DNA of 64,000 bases, from positions 27,508,867 through 27,572,866 of the forward strand of contig OZ007579.1 of the NCBI GenBank assembly GCA_963931925.1, in the 5' to 3' direction. This document shows positions 23,201-30,780 of this stretch, in pieces; the stretch's first letter is position 1; every line of letters starts with the position of its first letter. The position numbers were made by a program, and so were the translations under genes. Source of the stretch: Onchidella celtica. Its lineage: Eukaryota > Mollusca > Gastropoda > Systellommatophora > Onchidiidae. The notes under the pieces were generated by a model that was given only the letters and a program-made list of their open reading frames with translations, ran no database searches and had not been told where the DNA came from.

Positions 23201-23902
23201 AGGGGCTCGTGTCCCTCCGTAAGCACTTGCTTAGATGGGGACATGTGTCTCTCCGTAAGCACTTGCTTAGATGGGGACATGTGTCCCTCTGTAAGCACTT
23301 GCTTAGATGGGGACATGTGTCCCTCCGTAAGCACTTGCTTAGATGGGGACATGTGTCCCTCTGTAAGCACTTGCTTAGAGGGGGACAGGTGTGTATGTCC
23401 CTCTGTAAGCAATTGCTTAGAGGGGGACATGTGTCCCTCTCTAAGCACTTCCTTTTTTTTAAACGATTCCACTTATTGGTTGTATTTTTGCATGCCTATA
23501 TAAACCAGTGTTTCTTTACAGAAAATATTATTTTTCTCCTTTTTTTTTTCATGGAAACAGATTCTTGGCGTTTTTTTTTTTTCTTTCTTGCTTGAAAGCC
23601 TTATGTAAATATTGACAATTTTTCGATCTGAATTCCCACTGATAAAATAATTTGTTTACAGTAATCACAGGTAAAGAACTTTTTTTCCGCAGTTTTTTTT
23701 ACCTCTGTGCCAGCGCAAACTGCTGTTTTGACTTCCACATCTTTCCACATAATAACTATAGTTTTATCAGTGCAATATTAGGTAGAGATGACAGCATCGC
23801 TGCGACGAAACAGGTAAATTATTATTATTTCACGCCGTTTTTTTCATCTCAAACTCCCTACAGGTCGACACTATTCTGCCCCTGATGCGACTCAATGGCT
23901 GA
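11199..23902 (+). CDS. Gene A: small secreted two-cysteine peptide precursor (5 coding exons)
   Basis: Spliced gene of about 106 codons. Coding exons are 11199-11267, 12733-12810, 13614-13649, 14582-14680 and 23864-23902; every intron has GT-AG ends and is phase 0. Residues 1-17 form a signal peptide (MLRLAVLSLLLVSLVSS). Just after it lies RQIYTPQSFGRR, which would give a short peptide with an N-terminal Gln and a C-terminal amide (Gly donor followed by Arg-Arg). Exon 4 holds Cys67 and Cys81 (C-x13-C). The protein ends ILPLMRLNG then TGA, so a terminal Gly could also be an amide donor. A polyadenylation signal AATAAA lies at 23995-24000. Gene B downstream has the same exon plan, which strongly supports both models. 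The family is unrecognised; a neuropeptide or hormone precursor is the best inference, a venom or antimicrobial peptide is possible. Intron 4 (9.2 kb) contains a complete LTR retrotransposon. Confidence 0.75.
11362..11862 (+). repeat. Interspersed repeat I, split by the mariner-like element
   Basis: Flanks 11362-11490 and 11727-11862 align with a continuous sequence at 36090-36420 (CCATTTCTGCTTGT, ATTTGGTTGATTT, TCTTGYGGGARCTGCAGC). Confidence 0.7.
11491..11726 (+). mobile_element. Internally deleted Tc1/mariner-like element
   Basis: TA-flanked terminal inverted repeats, CAGGATGATTCAAAAAGAAT on the left and the matching ATTTTTTTAAAAATCACCCTG on the right, both followed inward by AACCGATTTTA-like sequence. 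Inside, RIDAARAAGGGRTEHL and a stop resemble the last residues of a mariner-type transposase. Only about 236 bp remain, so the copy is non-autonomous. It lies in gene A intron 1. Confidence 0.7.
11940..12365 (-). mobile_element. tRNA-derived SINE, tail type A
   Basis: Reverse orientation in gene A intron 1. The type A tail (AAACTTCTTGAATCCCATTTGG, reverse) lies at 11960-12060, the core at 12126-12240 and the head with GGGATTCGAACCCC at 12298-12365. Its 5' end is followed directly by another SINE inserted with a duplication. Confidence 0.85.
12371..12600 (-). mobile_element. 5'-truncated SINE, tail type B
   Basis: Only core and type B tail, flanked by GGTGTCTTC on both sides (about 12362-12370 and 12601-12609). 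It inserted into or next to the SINE at 11940-12365. The poly-G tract at 12455-12470 corresponds to the variable linker of the element. Confidence 0.87.
12733..12810 (+). CDS. Gene A exon 2
   Basis: Acceptor TTGTTTTCAG, then 26 codons beginning QSFGRRVTNSVFGYRF, donor GTAATT (weaker than the other donors). It is longer than the 10-codon exon 2 of gene B. The exon sits between SINE copies and a degenerate CTGT tract. Confidence 0.65.
12836..13010 (+). repeat. Degenerate (CTGT/CTGC)n tract
   Basis: Units of TGTCTGCCTGC and CATCTATC directly after gene A exon 2. Confidence 0.9.
13099..13515 (+). repeat. (GA)n and (GACA)n tract
   Basis: Purine-rich, gene A intron 2. Frames on both strands are artefacts. 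Confidence 0.93.
13614..13649 (+). CDS. Gene A exon 3
   Basis: Acceptor TTTCACCATTAG, 12 codons (VYRIPPRGTAIA), donor GTGAGT. It has the same length, 36 nt, as gene B exon 3 ([12 protein letters not shown]) and shares the Y-basic-I-P-x-R core. Confidence 0.7.
13943..14150 (+). repeat. (CT)n tract
   Basis: Interrupted CTCTCT runs with a C tract, gene A intron 3. Confidence 0.93.
14303..14551. mobile_element. TIR MITE family 4, copy 2
   Basis: GTCACTTTAGTTCTTGTTTG ... AACAGGAACTAAGGTCTCG. Ends about 30 bases before the exon 4 acceptor of gene A. Confidence 0.85.
14582..14680 (+). CDS. Gene A exon 4 (two-cysteine domain)
   Basis: Acceptor CTATACCACAG, 33 codons starting QLRAKCESG, donor GTGAGT. 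By eye it matches gene B exon 4 at 17 of 33 residues, including both cysteines, the KCESG core and LYFS. A MITE copy ends only about 30 bases upstream of the acceptor. Confidence 0.8.
14700..15382. mobile_element. Hairpin MITE family 3-like element split by a SINE
   Basis: Left arm 14700-14785 and right arm 15296-15382 are inverted copies of each other (TAGGTGCCAGACCGGTAGCT; CATAAATTTTGCTTCACA; GGCACTG). The whole SINE at 14802-15294 occupies the loop. The arms share the CTGGTGGCTC motif with 2036-2233. Lies in gene A intron 4, starting 20 bases after exon 4. Confidence 0.82.
14802..15294 (-). mobile_element. tRNA-derived SINE, tail type A, inside a hairpin element
   Basis: Reverse orientation. 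(ATTTGT)n-type tail at 14802-14830, type A block at 14835-14930, core at 15025-15110, tRNA-like head to 15294. Lies between two inverted arms of a MITE-like element (14700-14785 and 15296-15382). Confidence 0.9.
15640..15722 (-). repeat. Inverted terminal piece of the 36-bp tandem repeat
   Basis: Reverse complement of the right end of the array at 23400-23462, including the adjacent T/A-run and AGGAAGTGCTTAGAGAGGGA. About 1.7 units. Confidence 0.85.
15723..16511. other. Gene A intron 4, left of the retrotransposon
   Basis: Contains repeated CATACGTAAAATAG motifs and inverted AATAGCCTGTAGGCTATT / CAGCCTACAGGCTATTTG at 15836 and 16003, probably an unclassified hairpin repeat. No exon seen. Confidence 0.6.
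16512..17112 (-). repeat. 3' LTR of the Gmr1-like element
   Basis: 601 bp, same sequence as 22456-23056. A short purine run on the minus strand (GGGGAG, about 17115-17122) next to it is a weak candidate for the polypurine tract. Confidence 0.92.
17113..17881 (-). other. Non-coding 3' region of the Gmr1-like element
   Basis: AT-rich stretch between the RNase H stop and the 3' LTR. No ORF with recognisable domains on either strand, so no env-like gene. Confidence 0.7.
17882..18451 (-). CDS. RT thumb/connection and RNase H ORF
   Basis: 189 codons. It begins FLGLVGYYHEFIPNF, the conserved RT C-terminal segment, followed by an RNase H domain with acidic residues in LATDASDRGLG, SERECLAIVW, LQTDHRSLEF and ENVCADFLSR. 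It ends with TAA, and no integrase follows before the 3' LTR. That absence confirms the unusual domain order. Confidence 0.9.
   Translation of the reverse strand: MKAFLGLVGYYHEFIPNFSAIASPLSDLIRKGQPNIVQWDETQEKAYTSLKNVIISKPVLCLPDFSKEFVLATDASDRGLGASLMQEHEGKLYPVAYASRKLLPRETKYSVSERECLAIVWAVKKFTLYLYGKEFVLQTDHRSLEFLNSAKFDSPKLLRWSLFLQSYRFRIHYVKGRENVCADFLSRVF
18448..20334 (-). CDS. integrase core - reverse transcriptase ORF
   Basis: 628 codons. It opens inside the integrase core (YIDYATRYPE), with the second and third catalytic residues in SDQGTQF (about residue 43) and GLVERFNGT (about 78), then the typical C-terminal integrase region. About 110 linker residues follow, then RT: KKDGSNRVCIDYRRLN, FSRIDLSKGYWQ, and the YVDD box near residue 551. 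The catalytic residues seen are intact. The first Met is probably not a true start: the frame continues from the preceding ORF by a frameshift, and its end is cut by a second frameshift before RNase H. Confidence 0.9.
   Translation of the reverse strand: MYIDYATRYPEATPLKKIDAETVAEALVNIYSRLGVPEEILSDQGTQFMSDVMKETNRLLGIRQSTTTVYHPMCNGLVERFNGTLKKTLRRLCAEQPKQWHRYINPLLFAYREVPQESTKFAPFELLYGRTVRGPMHILRQLWTKDVEEPETKTSYQYVMELHERLEDTWKLATEELSKAQGRQKTYYDRKARERKFRPGDEVLVLLPTNTNKLLVQWKGPYKVVSVVGVNDYRVKMGAKEKTLHANLLKRYIPRTSKAAAVAMEPRPIVTEMCGMDNSRRDITPGHVNAIKDGGGDSAETVLAEDDMMDKSQPVESAGMTIIEDCDLEGDNGGTTEDLADLGSWDQKESYRDVQYGTQLTSEQRQELCDVVKNYQHVFTNLPGCCQLGEHRIDLTTEVPVRQRPYPVPYAMRDSLKEELSTMGRLGIIRRSSSAYASPVVVVKKKDGSNRVCIDYRRLNKITVFDPHPTAAPSEVFQSLSRGKLFSRIDLSKGYWQVKVREQDIPKTAFVTMGEHYEFIRMPFGMMNSGATLNRIVKPLIRGMNNVTAYVDDLLIHTETFDEHVKTLKDLLQRMDQAGLTARPSKCLIGTSEVDFVGHLVGEGMIGLSEKRMYVRYETHPDPPLRRK
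20325..22346 (-). CDS. gag - protease - N-terminal integrase ORF
   Basis: 673 codons. Residues about 20-60 are a charged, Glu/Arg-rich coiled-coil-like segment; about 75-260 is a capsid-like retrotransposon gag region; two CCHC knuckles lie near 273-310 (CHRCQRPGHKATEC and CYLCGKPGHVRRMC). The protease active site is near residue 399 (DTGCEG). The integrase zinc-binding H-H-C-C module is near 582-624 (VGGHLGVKKTK, CRSCDIC), followed by the first catalytic Asp region (VDLVGPI). The frame then ends early while integrase continues in the next frame. Start taken at the ATG 110 bases from the 5' LTR. Confidence 0.9.
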   Translation of the reverse strand: MSEVIGRLSQEADAMELTGQERRDYLREGLERERQLEAQRQEKEAERQAREKEMNHELEMERIRHQGGGESTQGTSDHASSKRPKLPAFQDKKDDLDSWLLRFERFAETAEWPRSTWTTSLSALLTGRALECFCRLPIDEAKDYDKVKEALQKRYNLSEDGYRLMFRQGKPEDGEDVGMFLTRIKTYLDRWIKLSKTEETYEGVRDLFVREQFMDACPPDLATHVRERKPKTLQDIADSAEAYLVARNRTLSGSARLQSRPVRQRPNGDRSPQVCHRCQRPGHKATECRAKLNDKGELKCYLCGKPGHVRRMCPAQKDMGRGKPNKAAAAVVIAADESSRQDVTTADTSINVQAVMKDGKLQLAVPVTCGGCSDGRTVEKLKLPVMKGLIGNRAVDVLRDTGCEGVVVRRALVDDGQLTGGKKLIARIDNSLLAAEEAVIDVKTPYLTGKVTALCLPETICDLVVGNVDGAKDPYDPDTEVMVGAVTTRAQEKRKDRSTSLKVPRAERHAGVDREELIRLQEEDEVIRKLEQKKIPTNRGNKSVHFEKHGGVLYRIYKDLRQATVIRQVVLPEKLREYVLSVAHDSIVGGHLGVKKTKDRVMSNFYWPGIEGDVARYCRSCDICQRTVNKGATPKVHLQSMPVVDVPFRRVAVDLVGPIDPQVKVDIGISWCI
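22435..22452 (-). promoter_or_regulatory. Primer binding site matching tRNA-Pro
   Basis: Three bases inside the 5' LTR, the minus strand reads TGGGGGCTCGTCCGGGAT. These 18 bases are the sequence known as the tRNA-Pro primer binding site in murine leukaemia virus, i.e. complementary to the 3' end of tRNA-Pro. Confidence 0.88.
22456..23056 (-). repeat. 5' LTR of the Gmr1-like element
   Basis: 601 bp, TGTAAC...GCTACA as written on the plus strand. As the element lies on the minus strand, this is its upstream LTR. A TATATATA stretch at about 22706-22715 could be the promoter TATA box. Base-for-base equal to 16512-17112 by reading. Confidence 0.92.
23130..23455 (+). repeat. 36-bp tandem repeat
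   Basis: About nine units of ACATGTGTCCCTCTGTAAGC followed by ACTTGCTTAGATGGGG. Directly downstream of the Gmr1-like element, in gene A intron 4. The long ORFs here on both strands are repeat artefacts. Confidence 0.92.
23864..23902 (+). CDS. Gene A exon 5 (C-terminus)
   Basis: Acceptor CTCCCTACAG, then VDTILPLMRLNG and TGA. Gene B's last exon reads VNQILPMPRFR and TGA after the same phase-0 acceptor. The AATAAA signals at 23995-24004 fit a short 3' UTR ending near 24020. Confidence 0.7.
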   Translation, partial: VDTILPLMRLNG

Positions 23903-24020
23903 TTGTCTCTGAAGTGTTGTCGCTCCTTTTGCCTTTTGAAGACGATGAAGTTTGTGGACAGAAAGGTGATCCAAATATTCACTTCCGCCAGAGAAATAAA
24001 TAAATTGCTGGGCAATATTT

Positions 24021-26011
24021 GATACTTTCTATCCTGATAGACTTTGCTTGTTGGTTTGTTTTCATAAGCCTTAGAAAATCTAAATATTTGGTCTCAGAAC
24101 CTAACCTTTTTGTCTCTTTCTGTCTTTCAAACTGTTGTTTTTATTCTAAAATTCAGTTTCGTTGTGTTTTTTTTTGTTTGTTTGTTTGTTTGTTTTTGTT
24201 GTTGTTGTAGTTGTTGTTTTTAACATTTTTGTGTTGATTTTCAACATGAAGGAGTTTGAGTTTAAGTTTGGAGAAACACATTGCGCTAGGAAAACCCAAG
24301 ACGATAGACATAATATATAACAGAGCGGTAGGACGGCAGGAGACCCAACCAGAAACTCCCATCAATCACCGGCTTGAAGAAGGAAAAAGCCAGCTGTTTC
24401 CCTTTCAGTTCAGACAACGTATTGTCATTCAGCCAGAACAGTTGATTATTGTCAAGGTTAATGTTATAATTGTCGTGCTGGGTCACGACTTGCAAGTACT
24501 TGAGTTTTCACGGTCTCGTTGATTATAACCAGCGTAAATTGTCCTTGAACTGTTCTCGTGAACAGTTTGTTTTTGAAACACTTTTTCTTAGAGATGGAAA
24601 GAAAGTGGGGCAAGATAGAATAAATGGATAAGTTAGGAGTGACAGTGCAATTCTCGACCCCGTGATTTTGATGAACACTTACAAGGGAAGAGAAGGGGTG
24701 AATAAGGATAGATAGTTTAAGACGCTTAGTCGCGTTCAGAAATTCGTACATAAAATGTAGAAAGCACGAGGGTTTAAAGATTTCAGTAATTGTTTTGACA
24801 TTTTAATTTGACCTTGTCTGTTTTGGTACAAGGCCGTGACCAACTCCCACGTAGAATCTATTAATACTGCGAGCTGAGCTCGCATGGATGCACCAATCAA
24901 ATCTAGGCATTTGGACGGTAATTTGCAGGTGGCTGCACAGTATAAAAGCGTAGCCATACCTATGTTCATTACTCCATACAGAAAATTCCAATCTGTGCAG
25001 GCGTCGGCACGATTCTGCCTGAAGAATCATAAGACTGTTGATTCATGTCTAGTCCATTATAGGCATTGAGATGAAGCCATATGCTTGAATGAGATATGCC
25101 CACTGCTATTGTCTTCTGTTCCCTGGTTTTCCTTACCAGGGACCAAGTGTAAGTGTTTGTCCTTTGATGATTCAACAATGAACGAGGAGCTGAACATAAT
25201 TTATCCAGTAGGACAGGATTGCCGCATATGCTGGGAGTGCTACCCAAGAATGCAAGACAAAGATTTATATTGACTTGCCATTAGTATGAATGTATGGCAT
25301 ATGCATCTGTGAATTGGGATTGATTTGTCTGGATGAGGCTGGGGATTGCCAGCCCATCCTAGAGTAGATCCAATAGACTTAACTACGTCAGTTTATATTG
25401 ACGAGCTTGATCCATTATAAGCGGTAGGCACAAATAGCTGAGAGGACATCGTCGCCAGAGACATTAGTAGATTGCTTGATAGATAGTAGGCAGACTATAT
25501 CTGAGAGATATATAACTAGTACTTAAATTGTTAGTGAGTCAGAATGATCTTAATCTTATAGGAATCTAGAGGAGACTTCTAGTGACATATTATTGAATTT
25601 TCATTTGATGCTGCTGATGTTGTCTTTTAGTATGTAAGAGATCTAGACAAAATTGTTAGGAAATTTAATGTAATTAAATTTGTGGCCCTGCAGGTCTGTT
25701 ATGAAACTTATTCAGATTGTTCTTAGTGTGTGGCATGGTACGAAAGAGTAAATAATAAATACCTCTCGATTTAAAATGCAGTCATAATACCCACTCTGTA
25801 ACAATTATTATACTTTGCTGCTAGCCTAAATTTGGATTGTCAGGCGGTACTGAACTTCATAATTAAACATTAATCTGTAGGATGTCTCAAATGCCTGGAT
25901 CAGTAGGCAGTATTATCGTTATTTTCATTATGAAATTTGAACTTTTCGAAGATGGCTTCGAAAATATCAATAGAAGGTCTCATTGAACTCGCTCTCATGT
26001 CTCGCCAACTC
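24021..26011. other. Intergenic, no supported gene
   Basis: Between genes A and the first repeat. A 24390-24500 minus-strand frame (INLDNNQLFWLNDNTLSELK) looks like one leucine-rich repeat but has no flanking repeats. Confidence 0.5.
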
Positions 26012-26212
26012 TAAAGCCGTGTTTTCATATGTACGGAAAGGGAAACGGATACGTTCAAATCCATCACTGAGTGTTCATAGAAAAAGTGTTTCCATGTGTA
26101 CGGGAATGTCGTTTCTGTACACATGAAAATATTCTTTCTATGGTACTAATGGAAGGATTTTTGACGTTTCCGTTGCCGTTTCCCTTGCCGTACACATGGA
26201 AACACAGCTTAA
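26012..26212. mobile_element. Hairpin MITE family 1, copy 2
   Basis: TAAAGCCGTGTTTTCATATG ... CACATGGAAACACAGCTTAA, same palindromic arms as 363-535. Confidence 0.85.
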
Positions 26213-26924
26213 GGCTGTCAATTTTAATATTAATCAAACCCTGAAATTCAGTTTTGCCTGTGAATCCAGACTTTTGGGACATCTTGGGTATTATTGAAAG
26301 GACACTTTTATCTACAACCTTTGCAGTAGATCTTTTCCCTACTCCACCGCAACTCTCAAATGTGTGACATTCGAACACTTTATCATAAAACTATTAGGAA
26401 AACAGTAAAGCTATAATGTCGCATTGAGGCTTGTCAGACTTCCCTCTAGCTTTACGGATGTCCTGATTGATCGAAAGCTAGTTTCATTGTTTTGTTTTTT
26501 TTTAATCTCATTTTGATAGTTTTTAACAATTTTACAGCACAGCTTGTTTGTTATTTGTTCTTAAGTAAGTTTTTTGCAAAAACATTTGAACTTTTGTATT
26601 TCTGAGCAAGGAAAGTTGATGTTGCTTCATCTGCTTAACCCTAATACTGTCAGGAAGGAGTTACTGTATCCCTCCAAAGGTGTCAGAACAAGTCTTCACC
26701 ATACACATTTAGTATTTGAGAATGTAGTTGATTCAGAAACACTAACAAAATAAACATCTCTAGAAGCTGATAAAATGGGCTATGGCAACTCAAGAATGAA
26801 CAAAACTGTCATTTAAAATTGTCCATGTGACGGTAGTAGTAGGGTTAACTGATCTTTTAGAGCGATAAAAAAAAAAGTGGAAATACGAACCAGGCCTCAT
26901 ATATTAACCTTGGGCCACAAATAA

Positions 26925-27176
26925 CGCGAAGTCAGTTCCTATTTGTTCCAACTCCACTTTTTGCACAACTGAGAAATTGGACATTAAACGTTTGCTCCCT
27001 GAGCTATTATGGTTAGGGGTAAAAAAAAAAAAAAATCCCAATTGTGAAACAGTTTGACAAGTACAGCAAAGCAGTTTAAACAAGTGGCAAAGTGTGCATT
27101 TTTTATACATCTCCTACCTACTAAACGATCTTCAGTTTTTTCAGAAAATAGAGCAAACAAGAACTATGGTTGTGAC
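26925..27176. mobile_element. TIR MITE family 4, copy 4
   Basis: Reverse orientation; CGCGAAGTCAGTTCCTATTT ... CAAACAAGAACTATGGTTGT. Confidence 0.83.
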
Positions 27177-28051
27177 AAAAAGCTTTCTTGGCTTAGCTTA
27201 GCAGGCTGCTAATCCCTGGATATATCAGGATTATAAGGGTTAGTACTCTGCTATGTTTAGCAACAGTTTGTGTGCATGGCCCCATAAAATTATCGTCAGT
27301 TTCATGACGAAGATGCCAATAGATATCATCAGCTGTACAACGAAAACACAAACGCGTAACTTGACTGTATGATGAAGTGGCGAACCGCCAAAATCAGCGT
27401 TGCGAGAAATTCAGTTTTGAAAATTTGTGCTACTCTCATCGTCGATTTCTCGCTTTTTTGTTATACGACACAGCACAAAAACTGAATGAGATTTAACATA
27501 ATTGCTGTGTTGGGTAAAGCCCCCCGCAAACATGCTTTTGATAATAATAGAAGAGTAAATATCTCAGATTTGACCTATTCACCTCGTCGTCATATAGATA
27601 ACTTAGGGGTTATCCTTTTTGTTGTCAGCTGTTGTTATCTATCCGCCTTTCGTCATGAGACCGACGACATAACGTATTTAAACCGTTCTTATACCTAGAA
27701 ATATAGTTAGCTAACCAGCTATTAAATCTATCAGCCAGCGGCCTTTCAGCGTATCAATCTGTTCACTTGTCCCGTTTATCAATACATGCCGTTTATCAGT
27801 GTTTTTAATTGACAGATCGCTGTTTATCTTTTGATTGTTTAAATTAAGCCTAATCCTATTAATCCCCTGTAACAGAGTTTACGTCAACTAGAAAGTTCAA
27901 AATACCCGAATTAACATAACAAGATTTTTGCACAATTAATCAAGTCAGAGACAGGCCCCTGCATAGCTGGTAATAGGCCAGGCCAGATAGGAAATGTAGA
28001 TTCCCGTTACAAGGTTCTTGCTACCTGTACTTGTTTGTTCGGTCCCCAAGC
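27177..28051. other. Intergenic, nothing recognised
   Basis: Moderately AT-rich single-copy-looking DNA with no convincing splice-bounded frame. Confidence 0.6.
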
Positions 28052-28307
28052 GTTTTGCGCTAGGCGCACGTACGTAGACGTACCTATCCCCAACCCCGTC
28101 CTTATCCTCAACCCTAAATCTGATCTAATCCTCAACCCTGCCCCTTACCCTTTCAACCAAAAAAAGAGAAAAACAAAAACAAAAAGGAAAACAAAAAGAA
28201 AATCTGAAGGAATAATTAATTAAAGCCGTTGTTAGGAGTATTCCCGGAGGAGCTCTCCAGCTCTGGAGTCACGAAAGGCTTTAAAATAGGTACCCCCATC
28301 ACAAAAC
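28052..28307. mobile_element. TIR MITE family 6 ('TTTTGCGC'), copy 1
   Basis: Starts GTTTTGCGCTAGGCGCACGT and ends in its approximate complement. The internal part has repeated CCCCAACCC motifs, an A-rich block and AGCTCTCCAGCTCTGG. Confidence 0.72.
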
Positions 28308-28487
28308 CACGGAGACTGTACCAACAAGTAATAATAGTCCGATTACAAACTGTTCATTAAGTGTTTTTGTAATTGATGTTAATAAATATATTTTTATTTG
28401 GTTATTTATATTTGTTTGTATGAACCTTTTATGAGTCTTATTTGAATGTACTAGTTGGACAACTGTCTCGGGGCTATAGGCCCATGC

Positions 28488-28842
28488 AATGACGTCACAG
28501 AGTGTTTTTGTTTTGTTCTTTCGACACCCAAGATGGCCGGTGGATCAGCTGACGAGTGTAACTTCGAGATAATGTCTAAGCGGTTAAAATGACTGCTGGT
28601 TGCCTTGCAGTTGACTGTTATGACAAAGGTGGAAAGGATGGATCCAAGCTGGTCAGATTCTCTACCATCCGTGTAAACAAGGAAAAGGAAGTGAAAGAAT
28701 TGACCGAACGTCTCCCATGTGCATGTATGCACGTGCCATTGTTTACTGTTGTGAACTACTTTGAGCTCGCTGCCGGTTGGTTCGCGACGCCTCAAGTGCT
28801 CGCAATGCAAATCAGCTAACGAATCAAAATCAATACCAGTAT
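28488..28842 (+). pseudogene. THAP-like fragment repeat, copy 2
   Basis: The frame from 28589 reads MTAGCLAVDCYDKGGKDGS then LVRFSTIRVNKEKEVKELTE. The C-x4-C start followed by a hydrophobic-R-F strand resembles the beginning of an invertebrate THAP zinc-finger domain; the later W and C-x2-H cannot be placed. Duplicated, inverted, at 5188-5575. May come from a DNA transposon or a duplicated first exon. The family call is tentative. Confidence 0.35.
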
Positions 28843-29206
28843 CGACATGGCGATGCGTCGGTCTTTACATCAAAGATGACCGATAAGCGCAATGGGCCTA
28901 TACAGATGTGATTTTTTAAAGCTGACTCTTGATCACCAGTGTATACATTAAGGCACAGAACGAAATTTCCTGTCATACTTTTCAGTTGTGCCCCTTTTTT
29001 TCGGCTGAAAATGTCGAAAAACTTTCTTCTGTTCAACTCAACCATGGCTCAAAATCAACAAAAGTATTAAAAATACAGCGAACTTCCAGACTTTTTAAAA
29101 TAAGCCCACGTACATCTTTACGTCTTTCTATGCGTAATAAATATGATAGTTTGTAGAATTTTAGGCTCAGCGGTTAAAAAGCCTTTCGGGGTTACGTTGG
29201 AGGCCT

Positions 29207-30364
29207 TGTCACGAGCGAGTGAGCGAGGATCAGTAGTTACGAGAAGAGGGTTAGAATAAAGTTAACCCACGGGACACGGGGTAAGGGAAAGCGTGCATGT
29301 TGTGAGTGGTAGGGGTCTGAATGAGGCGAGAGCGCTGTATTACTATCACTGCACACTAAGACGTCTAAGAAAGCGGACGCAGGAGAAAGCCCCAGAGGGC
29401 GAACATAAGGAGAGCAGTCGGAAGACTTGGGAGTAGTGTTTTTCCAGTGATGACTGGTAGGTGAAACGATGATTGATAATTATGATTGATGTATAATATT
29501 CGTCTATTAGCATGGTGTAAATAAGTAGATGTGAGGAATGTGGAAGTCCTTGATACTGTATATAGCAATGTGCGCCATGAGCGATAGATGAAAGTTGAGT
29601 TCATGGATTTGTAGCGAGAGTGAGTATTGTGTACTACAGTGGAGGTGTGTTACCGTAAGATGTTTGGTGAGTGCAATGTGAACTATTGTGTGTACGCTTC
29701 ATGAGTTGTAAGGGGGGGTGAAGTGAATAGAAGTGGTATGGTATTATACCAATGTAATGTTATTCTTGTAGGTGCCGGGGACGGGCCGAAGAGCCGCCTA
29801 CGGTGAGCACAGGGGATAGGCCAGCATAGGGCCGGAGGCCACACATAGGCCAGGAAGGAGGCTGTCGGTGCAGGACAGTAGAGGCACATGAGTCGTGGCA
29901 GTCTGGCCACCGACAGGGACGTATATGTGATCGTGAATGTGCTATTGAAATGCTAATGTGCTATTGCCATGTTGATGTGCTATTGAAATGCTAATGTGCT
30001 ATTGCCATGTTGATGTGCTATTGGAATGCTAATGTGTTATGGCAATAGGAAGGGGCTATTGAGAGACTGCGGTGCTATTGAAATATTAATGTGCTATTAA
30101 GACAGGGAGAGGAGAAGCTGAGACCGAAGTGTCTTTAGAAAGTAACTACCGGGTTGTGGACCCGAGGAAGTGTGCGTACGGGAGAAGGCCGTTGTACGGC
30201 AGTTGAATTGAATAATATAATGTCTGTATTTGCGCTATTATCTTTATGTTTATGTATAATAAATGTGTGAGTCTAATGGGTTGTCCTGTTAAGTGTTAAA
30301 CTTGTTCGTTCGTGATTGTTGTCTTGTTATAATTATTACATCTCCCAGTCTGGGATTTGTGACA
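29207..30364 (+). mobile_element. Solo LTR, family 2
   Basis: 1158 bp from TGTCACGAGCGAG to GGGATTTGTGACA, flanked on both sides by GGCCT (29202-29206 and 30365-30369). AATAAA at about 30259 supports plus orientation. It interrupts a repeat whose uninterrupted relative lies at 38852-39197, where the junction reads straight through. It contains an internal minisatellite at 29937-30095. Confidence 0.85.
29937..30095 (+). repeat. Minisatellite inside solo LTR family 2
   Basis: Alternating 17-18-base units of the type ATGTGCTATTGAAATGCT and ATGTGCTATTGCCATGTTG, about eight units, decaying to the right. Confidence 0.85.
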
Positions 30365-30629
30365 GGCCTTACTTCATTATAATATTATTAAAAGGATATT
30401 GTGTACTGAAAGGTCACCCTTGACTCTCTCTACAATATCAATAATATTCTTTAACAAAGTGGACCCCCTTCTTTACCTCTACCAGGGGGAATACCCCCCC
30501 CCCCTTCAAAATCCTAGGCCCATGTCAATTGGCCCAACTAACCCCACCCACCCCCATCCCCCTCCTCCGTTATTCTGGCCTGACCCGAGAAACTTATCAG
30601 AGTGACTACGACCGATAATACCATGTGCT

Positions 30630-30780
30630 GGTGTGTGTGTGTGTGTGTGTGTGCGCGCGCACGCCAGTCCGTGTTCATGTACATGTGCGTTTGAGTGTCT
30701 TGTGTACATAATATGTGTGTGTGAGAGTGAGTGTGAGTGTGTGTGTGTGTCTATTTATCTGTCTGCCTGTCTGTCTGTCT
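30630..30780 (+). repeat. (GT)n and (TCTG)n tract
   Basis: GTGTGT with a GCGC end, then GTGAGAGTGAGTG and CTGTCTGT. Confidence 0.9.

Larger units (their letters stand above)
28904..30385 (+). repeat. Interspersed repeat G, copy split by solo LTR
   Basis: Matches 38852-39197 up to GGAGGCCT at 29206, then resumes at 30365 with GGCCTTACTTC after the LTR. Confidence 0.8.

Noticed and set aside
23130..23455. CRISPR-like array
   Set aside because: Whole 36-bp units repeat without unique spacers, and the DNA is eukaryotic.
23137..23595. 152-codon plus-strand frame with repeated LLRWGHVSL
   Set aside because: The 36-bp tandem array is a multiple of three, so it stays open by construction.
23773..23813. 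Extra gene A exon ending AACAG|GTAAAT
   Set aside because: Length is not a multiple of three and would break the phase-0 plan; gene B has no counterpart.
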